Of a DNA stretch of 34,678 nt, positions 1 through 8,781 are shown piece after piece (positions within the stretch are counted from its first letter, which is position 1; each line of letters opens with the position of its first letter). Source of the DNA: CAZOAR01 sp964577985 (GTDB lineage Bacteria; Gemmatimonadota; CAZMKB01; CAZNLH01); the NCBI GenBank assembly GCA_964577985.1, contig CAZOAR010000030.1:1-34678 (forward strand), read 5' to 3'. The translations under genes and the position numbers were made by a program. The notes beneath the pieces were generated by a model. The model was not told the origin of the DNA. It did not search any database and saw nothing but the letters and a program-made list of their open reading frames with translations.

Positions 1-51
1 ACCGGTTTCCTAAACCGGGTGTCGCGTGTTCGAATCACGCCAGGGGTACCA
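1..51 (+). tRNA. tRNA-Arg (anticodon CCU), 3' part
   Basis: The window opens inside a tRNA. The anticodon stem pairs 2-6 (CCGGT) with 14-18 (ACCGG) around a seven-base loop at 7-13. The anticodon CCT at 9-11 reads arginine AGG codons. A five-base variable loop follows. The T arm is GCGTG/CACGC around TTCGAAT at 24-40, then the 3' acceptor strand at 41-47, discriminator A48 and an encoded CCA at 49-51. The acceptor 5' strand and D arm lie outside the window. AGG codons are common in the genes here, so this tRNA should be well used. Confidence 0.93.
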
Positions 52-105
52 TTTGACGTTATGTTCAGGGCGCCAGCGCTCGTTTGATAGTCGGAGGAAA
101 AAGAG

Positions 106-801
106 ATGAGTACCCGAAGGAGACTTTCCAAGAAGCAGCTCAAACAGGACAAGTTCGTGAGTACTACGTTTGAGCTGGCGCATTTTGTCCAGGAGCACAC
201 AAGAAAGGCGCTCATAGGGCTCGGCGCCCTGGTTGTTACGGGGGGGATCGTTTTCTATGGCTGGGACTACATGGCTCACAAGGAATCTCGAGCCGCCCGC
301 CTTCTGCTGAGTGGTCAGACTTCCTATGAAGCCGGCAATTTTCCTCTCGCGATCGCAGACCTCCAGAAAATCACCGAGCAGTTTTCCGGCACGAACGTGG
401 GGGATGAGGCGTCATTGATGCTGGCGGATTCCTACTATAAGAGCGGAGACTATGAAGGAGCCAGAAATGCTCTCGAAGGATTTGAAGAGAGGTACGATGC
501 CTCATCGCCGTTGAGTCGCCAGGCCTTCGCACTCATGGGATGCACGTATGAGAACCTGGAGTTGTTCGAGGAAGCCGCCGATGCCTATCTGAATGCCGCG
601 AAAAGCTCAAGGTTCAGCTACCAGGAAGTAGAATCGAGAATTGACGCCGCGAGAGCTTTCAGGCTTTCGGGTGATAGAGTCAAGGCCGCCGCCCAGTGTC
701 AATACGTTATCGACCACTTCGCGGATGATCGCCGCGCGATTCAGGATGCCGGCGTCCTGCTGGCAGAGATCGAAGCAACCGATCAACTGGTGGTGGAGTA
801 A
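106..801 (+). CDS. Membrane-anchored tetratricopeptide repeat protein
   Basis: A 231-residue protein with a basic N-terminus, one membrane segment at about residues 36-54, then TPR-type helical pairs to the end (recurring A..Y...G....A pattern). The layout, a short cytoplasmic tail, one helix and an exported TPR domain, resembles the YfgM/BamD-like helper proteins that bind partners at the inner membrane. The family resemblance is general and no partner can be named. The start is supported by a GGAGG site 8 bases upstream. The next gene, a GH57 glycosidase, starts 4 bases after its stop, so the two are probably translated from one message. Whether the TPR protein helps the glycosidase or is only co-transcribed cannot be told. 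Confidence 0.85.
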   Translation: MSTRRRLSKKQLKQDKFVSTTFELAHFVQEHTRKALIGLGALVVTGGIVFYGWDYMAHKESRAARLLLSGQTSYEAGNFPLAIADLQKITEQFSGTNVGDEASLMLADSYYKSGDYEGARNALEGFEERYDASSPLSRQAFALMGCTYENLELFEEAADAYLNAAKSSRFSYQEVESRIDAARAFRLSGDRVKAAAQCQYVIDHFADDRRAIQDAGVLLAEIEATDQLVVE

Positions 802-805
802 TCGT

Positions 806-2953
806 ATGATGGAGAAAGGCTCTTTAGGGGTCTCCCTCATCTGGCACATGCACCAGCCCTACTATGGCATCGGAGATTCCAGATTATTGCGGATGCCCTG
901 GGTAAGGCTCCACGGCACCAAGGACTACTATGACATGGCTGCCATCCTCCGGGAGCATGATGGGGTCAGGATAACCTTTAATTTCGCCCCTTGTCTGCTT
1001 AAACAGCTCAGGATGTATGTTGAGGAGGGTGCGTCAGACAGCCTGGCAGAGCTCTCTCTGGCGGACTGCCGTGACCTGCCCGAGCGAGAGCGAACGCTTC
1101 TCCCGAAGCTCCTGTTCATGTTGAACCCAAGGATCATCGAACGGTTTCCCCGATATAGCGAACTCTATGTGAAATGGCTCGCATCCAGGGACGATGGCCA
1201 GGGTAGGGAGGTATTCACCGATGACGAGTTCGCGGACCTCGAGCTCCTGTATAGCCTTGCCTGGTTTGATCCGATGCTTCTTCGCCGCCCTGAGCTCAAG
1301 GCGTTTGTCGACAAGGGAAGAAATTTCCTGCCAGAAGAGAGAAGGAGGTTGTCGAGGCTTACGCGCGATGTGCTTGCTGAGATTATTCCTCTGTATCGTA
1401 CCATGTTGAAAGCAAATATGATAGAGCTGTCTTCTTCTCCTTTTTATCACCCCATACTGCCGCTTCTTCTCGATACGGATGTCGCCAGAGAGGCCTGGAG
1501 CGAAAGCGACCTGCCGACTGAACACTTCAGTTACCCTGAAGACGTGCATGCGCAAATAAAGAGGGCGGTAGCCTATCATGCTGATGTCTTCGGTGAAAGG
1601 CCTCTCGGCATGTGGCCGTCGGAGGGGAGTGTCAGCAATGAACTCATTCCTTATCTTATAGAAGCGGGGATAGAATGGGTTGCGAGCGATGAAGCGATTC
1701 TATTCAAGTCCCTGCAGGAGACTGAGGCGGACTGGTCGAGAAGGAATGAGCTCGTCCCCACCAGCATATACAGGCCTTATTCTATCGAAACGGACTCGGG
1801 GAGAATCGAATTGTTCTTTAGAGACCGTTTCTTTTCGGATCAGATTGGCTTCTCCTATCATCATATGGAAACAAAAGATGCAATAGCTCATATGAAGTCT
1901 TACTTCAAGACCGTGAGGGAAAGCGCGATCAAATCAGGGATCGAGCGCCCAATAATTACGGTCGTTGTAGATGGAGAAAACCCGTGGGAGAACTACCCGA
2001 ACGACGGAGCCGATTTTCTTCACGAGTTATATGGCTACCTGGAGTCTGAGCCAGGGATAACGTCTCTTACTCCAACGGCTTACCTGACACAGGTAAAGGA
2101 ATGCAGCGGGGAGCAGGCCCGACTTGATTACCTGGCGCCAGGGTCCTGGATTGGTGGGAACTTCAAGATCTGGATAGGGCACCCTGAGAACAACCACGCG
2201 TGGGAACTCCTGAGGGAGACGAGAGAGTACCTTGAGCAGAGGAATCGATCAGGAAACGTGGCCGACGATATCCTGAGAAAAGCATGGGAGGAGATCTACA
2301 TAGCGGAGGGAAGTGACTGGTTCTGGTGGTATGGAGATGATTTCTACAGCGAAATGGATGCGGACTTTGACGCCATCTTTCGCACGCACCTCCAGAGTGT
2401 CTACGAGTTGCTGGGCGATACCGCACCCGATAAGCTGTTTGTGCCGATCGTGTCGGTCCCTGATAGGTCAAGGCGTCTGGTGGAACGCGCGCCAGGTACA
2501 AGAATTGAGCTTGACGGGCGCATATCGTCGCCTGCTGAATGGGATCATGCGATGCGCTATGATACACGGTATGAGAGCCCTCTCGCGTGGGAGACTCCGT
2601 CAATGATCGAGGCTATCCTTATGGATTGTTCAGACGATACGCTCGCGTTGAGATGCGACCTTCACGCGGAGAGACCGGTAGATAAGGAGGATTCCCTTCT
2701 CCTCCTGCTGCATTATCCCGAAAAGGCCAGCATAAACATTCCGCTGAATAAGGGATTCCACGAACTGTTCTTCGGCGAAGGTGTTATCGGAGCTTCCTCC
2801 AATGATACAGTCCTTGAGGTATCTATTGATCTATCCTCCTTAAGGCTTGCAGATAAGCAGGATATCACGTTCAATATCAAAGAACTTAGATCGGGTGGCG
2901 TCAGAGCAATTCATCCCGCTGGCGAGCTCTTCAGGGTGCAGAAACCCGCGTGA
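806..2953 (+). CDS. Glycoside hydrolase family 57 (alpha-amylase / glucanotransferase-like)
   Basis: A 715-residue protein. The family-57 region 1 motif (His-x-His-Gln-Pro, residues 14-18) opens the catalytic barrel. Glu273 in the GMWPSEG block fits the family's nucleophile and Asp389 in the VVVDGENPW block fits its acid/base. A GSWIGGNF-x-IWIG block follows. After about residue 530 there is a beta-rich region starting near an ELDGRISSPAEW segment, which looks like a CBM9/DOMON-type sandwich. Family members hydrolyse or transfer alpha-glucans such as glycogen and starch; the exact specificity cannot be read here. No signal peptide is visible, so a cytoplasmic role in alpha-glucan metabolism is likely. 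The frame stays open upstream to 641, but the ATG at 806 has a GGAG site 8 bases before it and puts the HxHQP motif at its usual distance from the N-terminus. Confidence 0.93.
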   Translation: MMEKGSLGVSLIWHMHQPYYGIGDSRLLRMPWVRLHGTKDYYDMAAILREHDGVRITFNFAPCLLKQLRMYVEEGASDSLAELSLADCRDLPERERTLLPKLLFMLNPRIIERFPRYSELYVKWLASRDDGQGREVFTDDEFADLELLYSLAWFDPMLLRRPELKAFVDKGRNFLPEERRRLSRLTRDVLAEIIPLYRTMLKANMIELSSSPFYHPILPLLLDTDVAREAWSESDLPTEHFSYPEDVHAQIKRAVAYHADVFGERPLGMWPSEGSVSNELIPYLIEAGIEWVASDEAILFKSLQETEADWSRRNELVPTSIYRPYSIETDSGRIELFFRDRFFSDQIGFSYHHMETKDAIAHMKSYFKTVRESAIKSGIERPIITVVVDGENPWENYPNDGADFLHELYGYLESEPGITSLTPTAYLTQVKECSGEQARLDYLAPGSWIGGNFKIWIGHPENNHAWELLRETREYLEQRNRSGNVADDILRKAWEEIYIAEGSDWFWWYGDDFYSEMDADFDAIFRTHLQSVYELLGDTAPDKLFVPIVSVPDRSRRLVERAPGTRIELDGRISSPAEWDHAMRYDTRYESPLAWETPSMIEAILMDCSDDTLALRCDLHAERPVDKEDSLLLLLHYPEKASINIPLNKGFHELFFGEGVIGASSNDTVLEVSIDLSSLRLADKQDITFNIKELRSGGVRAIHPAGELFRVQKPA

Positions 2954-3059
2954 TAAGACGGATCAGGTGGCGCCGGGGATAACTCATGCTTTTATGCCTC
3001 AGAAAGAGCCGGCTGAAACGAGGATTATGTTGAGCTGATTGACAGGGAATTCGCGGCCC

Positions 3060-3761
3060 ATGAACACGAAACCTTCCAGAAAAGATGTGAGGGACTACTA
3101 CGACGAAGTATATCACCCGCTCACCTTCTCAGACAGGAAACCCGCAAGGGACTACAGAGGAACAATAAGCTCAATAGCGTCGTCAATCGACAAGAGCGGA
3201 TCGTCTCTGCTCGATGTCGGATGTGGATGTGGGGATTTCATAGAAAAGGTTCAAAGGGGAGGGTTGAGCGCCTTCGGGATAGACGTCTCCGCGACGGCAT
3301 TAAAGCACGCCAGACATAGATCTCCCGCCTCGATGTTCCTGCTTGCGGACGGAGAACGGTTGCCGTTCAAGGACCATTCGTTCAGTTGTATAGTGGCAAA
3401 TGGCTCATTGGAGCATTTTCAAAGCCCTGAGAGGGGACTGCATGAATTATCAAGGGTGGCAAGGAGTGATGGACTGCTGCTGCTGTCGGTTCCAAACGCG
3501 AGATTCTGGCCCGATGTTCTCGGTCTCTATGATGGAACGGGTCAGATTCAGGAGAAGGCATTCTCACTCGAGGAGTGGTCCAGCGTGATCCGTAATTGTG
3601 GATTTACCATTAGGTCGGTTGCTAAAGACCATGGCCCGCCTATACTTAAGAACCTGAGCCCGCTCGGTATTATTCGGCGCATACTTCTCAAGGTAGCGTG
3701 TCTCGCGCCGCTGCGATACAGTTATCAACTGATCTTCTTGATAAGGATGGAGCGGCGTTAA
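3060..3761 (+). CDS. Class I SAM-dependent methyltransferase
   Basis: A 233-residue Rossmann-fold methyltransferase of the Methyltransf_11 type. Motif I (LLDVGCGCGDF, residues 50-60) binds the SAM methionine part. Asp75 at the end of strand 2 would contact the ribose. A post-I acidic/Pro stretch (ADGERLPF) and an NGSLEHF block complete the core. The substrate cannot be deduced. A late cluster of hydrophobic and basic residues near the C-terminus could let it sit on a membrane. The gene starts 106 bases after the GH57 gene and faces rluD tail to tail. A TTG at 3039 would add seven residues; I prefer the ATG at 3060, which has AGGGAA about 11 bases upstream. The 209 bases after the stop, up to rluD, contain no clear terminator. 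Confidence 0.85.
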   Translation: MNTKPSRKDVRDYYDEVYHPLTFSDRKPARDYRGTISSIASSIDKSGSSLLDVGCGCGDFIEKVQRGGLSAFGIDVSATALKHARHRSPASMFLLADGERLPFKDHSFSCIVANGSLEHFQSPERGLHELSRVARSDGLLLLSVPNARFWPDVLGLYDGTGQIQEKAFSLEEWSSVIRNCGFTIRSVAKDHGPPILKNLSPLGIIRRILLKVACLAPLRYSYQLIFLIRMERR

Positions 3762-3970
3762 GAGAGAGGCTTGCGGGATGGTATGGTCTTAGCGATGGAA
3801 ACAATATGTCGCATAAGATATATTATGTTAAGTTGCAAGTCGTCTCCTTACACCTCATCAGTACCCTATTCTCCACGTACACATAGCATTACTCCAGTTA
3901 TATAAACCTGTTTCCAGTTCCATCGTCTCGAACAACCTTTCCCGTCAGCTTCTCGCCCCATGGCACACAC

Positions 3971-4957
3971 TTACTTCCTCTCAGATGTCGCTTCGTCTCG
4001 GAGGAACGCCAGGAGTTTGCTGAAATCGGCTGGAGGATCCGCGACTATCTCCTCTGTTGCCCCTGTGAATGGATGAGTAAATCGCAGCTTGTGCGCGTGA
4101 AGCGCCTGGCGGCCCATCATCGTCAAGATCCTTGCTGCCTTCGCGCGATTACCCCCCGACAGTCCCTTCTCTCGGCCCCTGCCTCCGTGATAGAGTGAAT
4201 CTCCGACAATCGGGTGTCCTATCGAATCAAGATGCACTCGTATCTGGTGAGTCCTTCCAGTCATCAGCCTGACCTCAAGCAATTCACAGACATCAAAGCT
4301 TTCAAGGACCCTGTACTCGCTCTGCGCATCTCTTGGTGATCTGCTGAACGTCGCCATCCTCCGGCGGTCGGTTGGATGCCGACCGATGGGGGCATCGATC
4401 GTTCCTTCGTTCTTCCTGAGGTGTCCGAAGGCCAACGCGAGGTATATTCGCTTGATCTCTCTCCTCATTATGGCGGCAGAAAGCCGTGATCGGCTTTCCT
4501 CGCTCCTTGCTATTATCAACAGACCTGATGTATCCTTGTCCAGGCGATGCACTATTCCGGGTCGCAAATCATGGCTGGGAAAGGACATATCCCTGTATCT
4601 ATGTATTAAAGCATTAACCAGGGTGCCGTCGGGAGAACCAGGTGCCGGATGAACGACCATGCCCGCGGGTTTGTTGATCACAGCCAGGTACTCGTCCTCA
4701 TAGAGTATTGCAAGCGGGATATCTTCAGGAGCCAGCGAGGGGGTCTCAGAGGATGTAATTACGTAGTCTATTGTGTCGCCAGGGTTGACAAGGTGATTTG
4801 GACGGGTCCGTTCGCCGTTCAACCTGATCGAGCCTTCCCTTATACTTCGCTGGATTCTCGACCTGGATATTGAGAGCTGTTGGACGAGATACTTGTCGAT
4901 TCGGCAGGGAACATCGGACGAGGCGAGAATTCTTCCTTGCAGATGGGAGTTGTGCAC
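3971..4957 (-). CDS. rluD: Ribosomal large-subunit pseudouridine synthase, RluD-type
   Basis: A 328-residue enzyme with an N-terminal S4 RNA-binding domain (about residues 15-70) and an RluA-family catalytic domain. The HRLDKDTSGLLI block carries the nucleophilic Asp140, and GRTHQIRVH is the second conserved block. RluD makes pseudouridines in helix 69 of 23S rRNA; RluA-family paralogues differ in target, so the exact site is inferred from S4 architecture and length. It is the last gene of the minus-strand run that begins with yggS, 31 bases after lspA. The lspA-rluD pairing is a common bacterial arrangement. Confidence 0.92.
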   Translation of the reverse strand: MHNSHLQGRILASSDVPCRIDKYLVQQLSISRSRIQRSIREGSIRLNGERTRPNHLVNPGDTIDYVITSSETPSLAPEDIPLAILYEDEYLAVINKPAGMVVHPAPGSPDGTLVNALIHRYRDMSFPSHDLRPGIVHRLDKDTSGLLIIARSEESRSRLSAAIMRREIKRIYLALAFGHLRKNEGTIDAPIGRHPTDRRRMATFSRSPRDAQSEYRVLESFDVCELLEVRLMTGRTHQIRVHLDSIGHPIVGDSLYHGGRGREKGLSGGNRAKAARILTMMGRQALHAHKLRFTHPFTGATEEIVADPPADFSKLLAFLRDEATSERK

Positions 4958-4988
4958 TATTGCCTGCTCTTCCTGCCGGCTGTGCCCG

Positions 4989-5423
4989 TCAGTCCGTGGT
5001 TCCGTCTCGAGAGGAAAAGGAGTGGCTCAAGAGGAGGATCGCTCCAACGGTAACCGCGATATCGGCCACGTTGAATATCGGCCACCGCACTTGACCTATG
5101 CCCATGTCGATGAAGTCGACGACTTCTCCCTGGGCTATCCGATCTATCAGGTTGCCGGCCGCCCCACCCGTAATCATTCCAAACGAGAAGTGCTGCCAGA
5201 TACTTGCAGGTGGAGTCCTGAAGTAATAGAGGATGATAAACAGGATGGCCAGTGCAGATATCACGACCAGGATTGTGTCAGAGAACGGGCCCAGCGTTAC
5301 ACCGAACGCTGCCCCGCGATTGCGGATGAGTGTGAATCTGCAATAATCGCCCAGAAAACTGACAGGGCTCGATGGCAGGAGGTAAACGAGGGCCGCGGCC
5401 TTTGTGGATTGATCGAGAAACAC
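4989..5423 (-). CDS. lspA: Lipoprotein signal peptidase (signal peptidase II); start uncertain
   Basis: The integral-membrane aspartyl protease that cuts the signal peptide of prolipoproteins after lipid attachment. From GTG 5423 all motifs are present: LDQSTK, NRGAAFG, GGAAGNLIDR (Asp94) and FNVAD (Asp121), the two Asp forming the catalytic dyad. Four membrane segments are expected, but this GTG falls at the end of the first one. The frame continues upstream without a stop and encodes FILIALLSV just before LDQSTK, a typical LspA first helix. There is no ATG, GTG or TTG in that upstream frame as far as dksA. An ATG at 5458-5456, preceded by AGGGAAGG, is one frame out and stops after six codons. 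The real start is therefore either non-canonical or masked by a one-base frameshift. The gene follows the DksA-type gene closely. Confidence 0.85.
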   Translation of the reverse strand: MFLDQSTKAAALVYLLPSSPVSFLGDYCRFTLIRNRGAAFGVTLGPFSDTILVVISALAILFIILYYFRTPPASIWQHFSFGMITGGAAGNLIDRIAQGEVVDFIDMGIGQVRWPIFNVADIAVTVGAILLLSHSFSSRDGTTD

Positions 5424-5505
5424 AGAGAGGAGCGCTATCAGTATGAAGAGACGAACATAACCTTCCCTCGAGCCTCCTTCATCACCCCTTGCGGAAGGGA
5501 TCTCC

Positions 5506-5943
5506 TTAATGGGAATCCTCCTCCTCTTCTTCCTTGCAATCTATGCAGAGACGAGCATGTGGAATTGCTGTCAGGCGACGTTTGTCAATGGTATGACCGC
5601 AATACTCGCAGACACCGTACCGTTCCATCTTGTACAGACGGCGCAGGGCTTCGTCTATGTGATACAGGAGTCTTCCCTCCTGGGATGCGAAGAGGAATGC
5701 CTTTTCTCTCTCCATGGCGTCAGTACCGAGATCAGCCATGTGAAATGCGTATGACGAAAGGTCTCCGGATAAATCCCTCTGGGTGCCGGAAAAGGTTTTT
5801 CCGAAGCGACCAAGCTCTTTAATCGCTTTTTCTCTTTCCTCGCGGAGGCGGCCCTCGAAGAACTTTAGGTCAGTCTTGCCCCAACGGCCCTTCTTCTTCT
5901 TCTTCTGCTGCTTGCTGTCAGTTGTTGATTTCTTCTTTGTCAT
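5506..5943 (-). CDS. DksA/TraR-family zinc-finger protein
   Basis: A 145-residue protein: a very Lys-rich N-terminus (residues 3-18), a helical coiled-coil arm, an acidic Asp-containing tip (Asp71, Asp75) and a four-Cys zinc finger (Cys112, Cys115, Cys133, Cys136), ending in a run of Glu. This is the DksA plan, in which the arm enters the RNA-polymerase secondary channel and tunes promoters together with ppGpp. Proteins of this type outside the Proteobacteria are usually poorly studied, so the regulatory role is inferred from the family. The gene overlaps the end of ileS by 26 bases and has an AGGAG site inside ileS, so it is probably translationally coupled. It sits directly before lspA. Confidence 0.88.
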   Translation of the reverse strand: MTKKKSTTDSKQQKKKKKGRWGKTDLKFFEGRLREEREKAIKELGRFGKTFSGTQRDLSGDLSSYAFHMADLGTDAMEREKAFLFASQEGRLLYHIDEALRRLYKMERYGVCEYCGHTIDKRRLTAIPHARLCIDCKEEEEEDSH

Positions 5944-8728
5944 TTTTTGTATTCTCCTGACCTATCATGCTTACACAGCGACCGCATAAATCCGGATGTA
6001 CCTGAGAGGATCCGACATCAGTCCTGTAGTTCCAGCAGCGGACACACTTCTTCCCTTCGGCGCGATCGATTCGTATCTTCAACGGAAGTTCCGTTGACTC
6101 GCGCCAGCCATCTCCCCCCTCCTCTTCTCTGACGTGAACTTGCGAAACAATAAAAATCGCAGCCAGATCCTCCCCCGTCTCTTCCAGAAAAGAGACGACA
6201 GATGCTTCCAGAGGCATAAGTTCCACTTCGGCCTCAAGTGACGAACCAATTTCTCCATTTCCTCTCGCAATTTCCAGACCCTTCTGCACTTCTCCACGAA
6301 GCGACAGGATTGCAGCCCACTTCTGTTCGAGATCCGGGCGTAGATATTGATCTTCAAATGGCCTCTGGGTGAGGAAATGAATCGAACCCCCATCCTGCTC
6401 ACACAGATAACCCCAGACCTCTTCGCTCGTGAAAGGGAGGATTGGAGCCATTATCCGCACCAATGTGTGAATCATTTCATGCAAGACGGTTTGCGCGGAT
6501 CTTCTTTCCGGAGAATCTTCGGCAAAGGTGTAGAGCCTGTCTTTCAAGACGTCCAGATAAAAGGAAGATATCATCGTGCAGAATGAATTGATGGAATGAT
6601 ACGCCGTGTGAAATACCATCTCATCATAGGCAGAATGGACCGTTCTCTTGAACCTCTCAAGCAAATGCAGGGCGTACTGGTCGATCTCTGTGAGATGGTC
6701 GTATTCCACTCGATTAACGTCCGGGTCATAACCATGGATATTCCCGAGAAGAAACCGACATGTATTTCTGATCCTCCTGTATGTCTCCGCGACCTGATCG
6801 ATAGTGTCGTTGGATATCTTGACATCACTCTTGAAATCATTGGAGGAAACCCACAACCTGAGTATGTCCGCCCCTCTCTTTTCTATGATCTCGAGTGGAG
6901 ACACGACATTTCCGTCGAGTTTGTGCATCGCCTTTCCCTGCGAGTCGAGAGTCCACCCATTTGTAAGCACCTGTCGATAAGGGGGTTCCCCTCTGGAGGC
7001 GAGTGATACTATCAACGACGTATTAAACCATCCACGATGCTGATCTGTGCCTTCAAGATAGATGTCGGCTGGCCTACTGAGATATGACCGCTTTTCCAGA
7101 ACCGCGATGTGAGAGCTCCCCGATTCAAACCAAACGTCGAGAATGTCGGTCTCTTTTCTGAAATCGGTCCCGTTGCATTCGTCGCAGGTAACCCCGTCTG
7201 GTAGAAAGGCCTCCGCGTCAAGGGTGAACCAGCAGTCTGAGCCCATCTCACCAACCTTTTCCGCGACGCGGTTTACCAGGTCCTTTCGAAGCAGGGGCTT
7301 GTCACACTCGTTGCACAGGAACACAGGTATTCCCACCCCCCACTCTCTCTGGCGGGAGATGCACCAGTCCGGCCGATTCCTGATCATTCCCAGGATGCGG
7401 TTCTTGCTGGCGCCGGGTAACCAGATTACTTTCTCTATCGCGTCAAGGGCCTTCTCGCGCAGATTATTATGATCGATAGAGAAAAACCACTGCGTCGTTG
7501 TGCGGAAGAGAAGAGGGCTCTTGCATCGCCAGCAGTGTGGATACGAATGCGTGATGGTTTCCTTCTGAAGAAGGTGCCCGGCCTTTTCGAGATCCAGCAG
7601 AACTTCATCGTTTACTGTCTCTACCCGTTCTCCCTCATATTTTCCGCCCTCGTGGTTGAAAACACCTTTCTCGTCCACGGGACATAGTATATCGAGTCCT
7701 TCCCTCTTTCCGACTTCAAAATCCTCCATACCGTGTCCGGGCGCAGTGTGGACTACCCCCGTTCCTTCATCGAGATTGACGTGCCGGGCCATGAAAAGAG
7801 GAGATTCTCTTTCAATAAGAGGGTGCGCAAAAACGAGTCCTTTCAGTTCCAGTCCGGACAGAGACCTTGTTGTCTTATACCCTTCGAGGCCAAGAGAATC
7901 CATTATGACCGGAGCGAGTCTCTTTGCCAGTAGATAAGCCGATTCACCGCTTTCGACGACGACGTAATCCAGTTCCGGATGCACAACAACGGCCTGGTTG
8001 GCTGGAATTGTCCACGGGGTAGTGGTCCAGACGAGGACATAACTGTCCTTTTGATCGGGAAAAACAGAATCCGGGTCTTCAAGGAGGGGAAATCTGACCA
8101 GAATTGAACAGGATTCCTTCTCCTTATATTCGATCTCGGATTCTGCGAGAGCGGTCTCGCATCTGGGGCACCAGTGGATGGGTCGTTTACCTCGATAGAT
8201 ATATCCCTGCTCCACCATCTCGCCGAAGGTGAACAATACAGCGCTCTCGAACTCCGGGGACATTGTGAGATAAGGATCGTCCCATTCACCCCAGATTCCA
8301 AGACGGATGAACTCATCGCGCTGAATCTTCACAAAACGCCTCGCGTACTCCCCGCATTTCTTCCGAAGCGTGAGGGGGTCAATGTCTCCTTTGCTCTTCC
8401 TCATCTCCTTGAGGATATTCATCTCGATAGGCATGCCGTGGTTGTCCCACCCGGGAACGTATGGGGCGTCAAAGCCCATCATAGATCGGGACCGGAGTAC
8501 AAGATCTTTCGCAATCTTGTTCAGGGCGTGCCCCAGGTGGATGTGGCCGTTGGAGTAAGGAGGTCCGTCGTGGAGGATATACTTACTGCTTCCTTTCCTG
8601 AGTTCACGCAGCTTGCTATAGGCATCCATCTCTCCCCACTTTTCGAGAATCAACGGTTCCTTTTCTACCAGCTTCGCCTTCATAGGAAAGGCTGTCTGCG
8701 GGAGATTAAGTGTCTGTCGATAATCCAT
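5918..8728 (-). CDS. ileS: Isoleucyl-tRNA synthetase
   Basis: A 936-residue class I synthetase that charges tRNA-Ile and edits misactivated valine. The ATP-binding HIGH motif appears as HIHLGH (residues 62-67). The CP1 editing domain fills roughly 200-400, and a C-terminal zinc site has Cys895, Cys898, Cys915 and Cys918. The second signature is unusual: where KMSKS is expected the protein has AMHKL (residues 600-604) followed by DGN. The catalytic second Lys (603) is kept but the flanking Lys and Ser are lost. The ATG at 8728 gives the standard MDYRQTLNLP opening; ATG 8743 or TTG 8752 in the same frame would add five or eight residues. The stop lies inside the next gene. Confidence 0.97.
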   Translation of the reverse strand: MDYRQTLNLPQTAFPMKAKLVEKEPLILEKWGEMDAYSKLRELRKGSSKYILHDGPPYSNGHIHLGHALNKIAKDLVLRSRSMMGFDAPYVPGWDNHGMPIEMNILKEMRKSKGDIDPLTLRKKCGEYARRFVKIQRDEFIRLGIWGEWDDPYLTMSPEFESAVLFTFGEMVEQGYIYRGKRPIHWCPRCETALAESEIEYKEKESCSILVRFPLLEDPDSVFPDQKDSYVLVWTTTPWTIPANQAVVVHPELDYVVVESGESAYLLAKRLAPVIMDSLGLEGYKTTRSLSGLELKGLVFAHPLIERESPLFMARHVNLDEGTGVVHTAPGHGMEDFEVGKREGLDILCPVDEKGVFNHEGGKYEGERVETVNDEVLLDLEKAGHLLQKETITHSYPHCWRCKSPLLFRTTTQWFFSIDHNNLREKALDAIEKVIWLPGASKNRILGMIRNRPDWCISRQREWGVGIPVFLCNECDKPLLRKDLVNRVAEKVGEMGSDCWFTLDAEAFLPDGVTCDECNGTDFRKETDILDVWFESGSSHIAVLEKRSYLSRPADIYLEGTDQHRGWFNTSLIVSLASRGEPPYRQVLTNGWTLDSQGKAMHKLDGNVVSPLEIIEKRGADILRLWVSSNDFKSDVKISNDTIDQVAETYRRIRNTCRFLLGNIHGYDPDVNRVEYDHLTEIDQYALHLLERFKRTVHSAYDEMVFHTAYHSINSFCTMISSFYLDVLKDRLYTFAEDSPERRSAQTVLHEMIHTLVRIMAPILPFTSEEVWGYLCEQDGGSIHFLTQRPFEDQYLRPDLEQKWAAILSLRGEVQKGLEIARGNGEIGSSLEAEVELMPLEASVVSFLEETGEDLAAIFIVSQVHVREEEGGDGWRESTELPLKIRIDRAEGKKCVRCWNYRTDVGSSQVHPDLCGRCVSMIGQENTKNDKEEINN

Positions 8729-8781
8729 GGTATTTCCCATCATGCGTTCCAATGCTGGCAGGTTGAGGTGCAGGCATCCTG

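Noticed and set aside
1..51. A tRNA-end attachment site with a neighbouring integrated element
   Set aside because: tRNA 3' ends are common integration sites, but the genes that follow are ordinary and there is no integrase or repeated tRNA end.
2163..2603. 146-codon - strand frame
   Set aside because: Antisense to the GH57 gene; Pro/Arg/Ser/His-rich with no family resemblance.
3796..3915. Inverted repeat TGGAAACA / TGTTTCCA between the methyltransferase gene and rluD
   Set aside because: The arms are about 100 bases apart and have no T-run, so this is neither a good terminator nor a clear element.
4893..5822. 309-codon + strand frame
   Set aside because: Antisense to rluD, lspA and the DksA-type gene, all with clear motifs; its product is Arg/Cys/Asp-rich with no recognisable domain.
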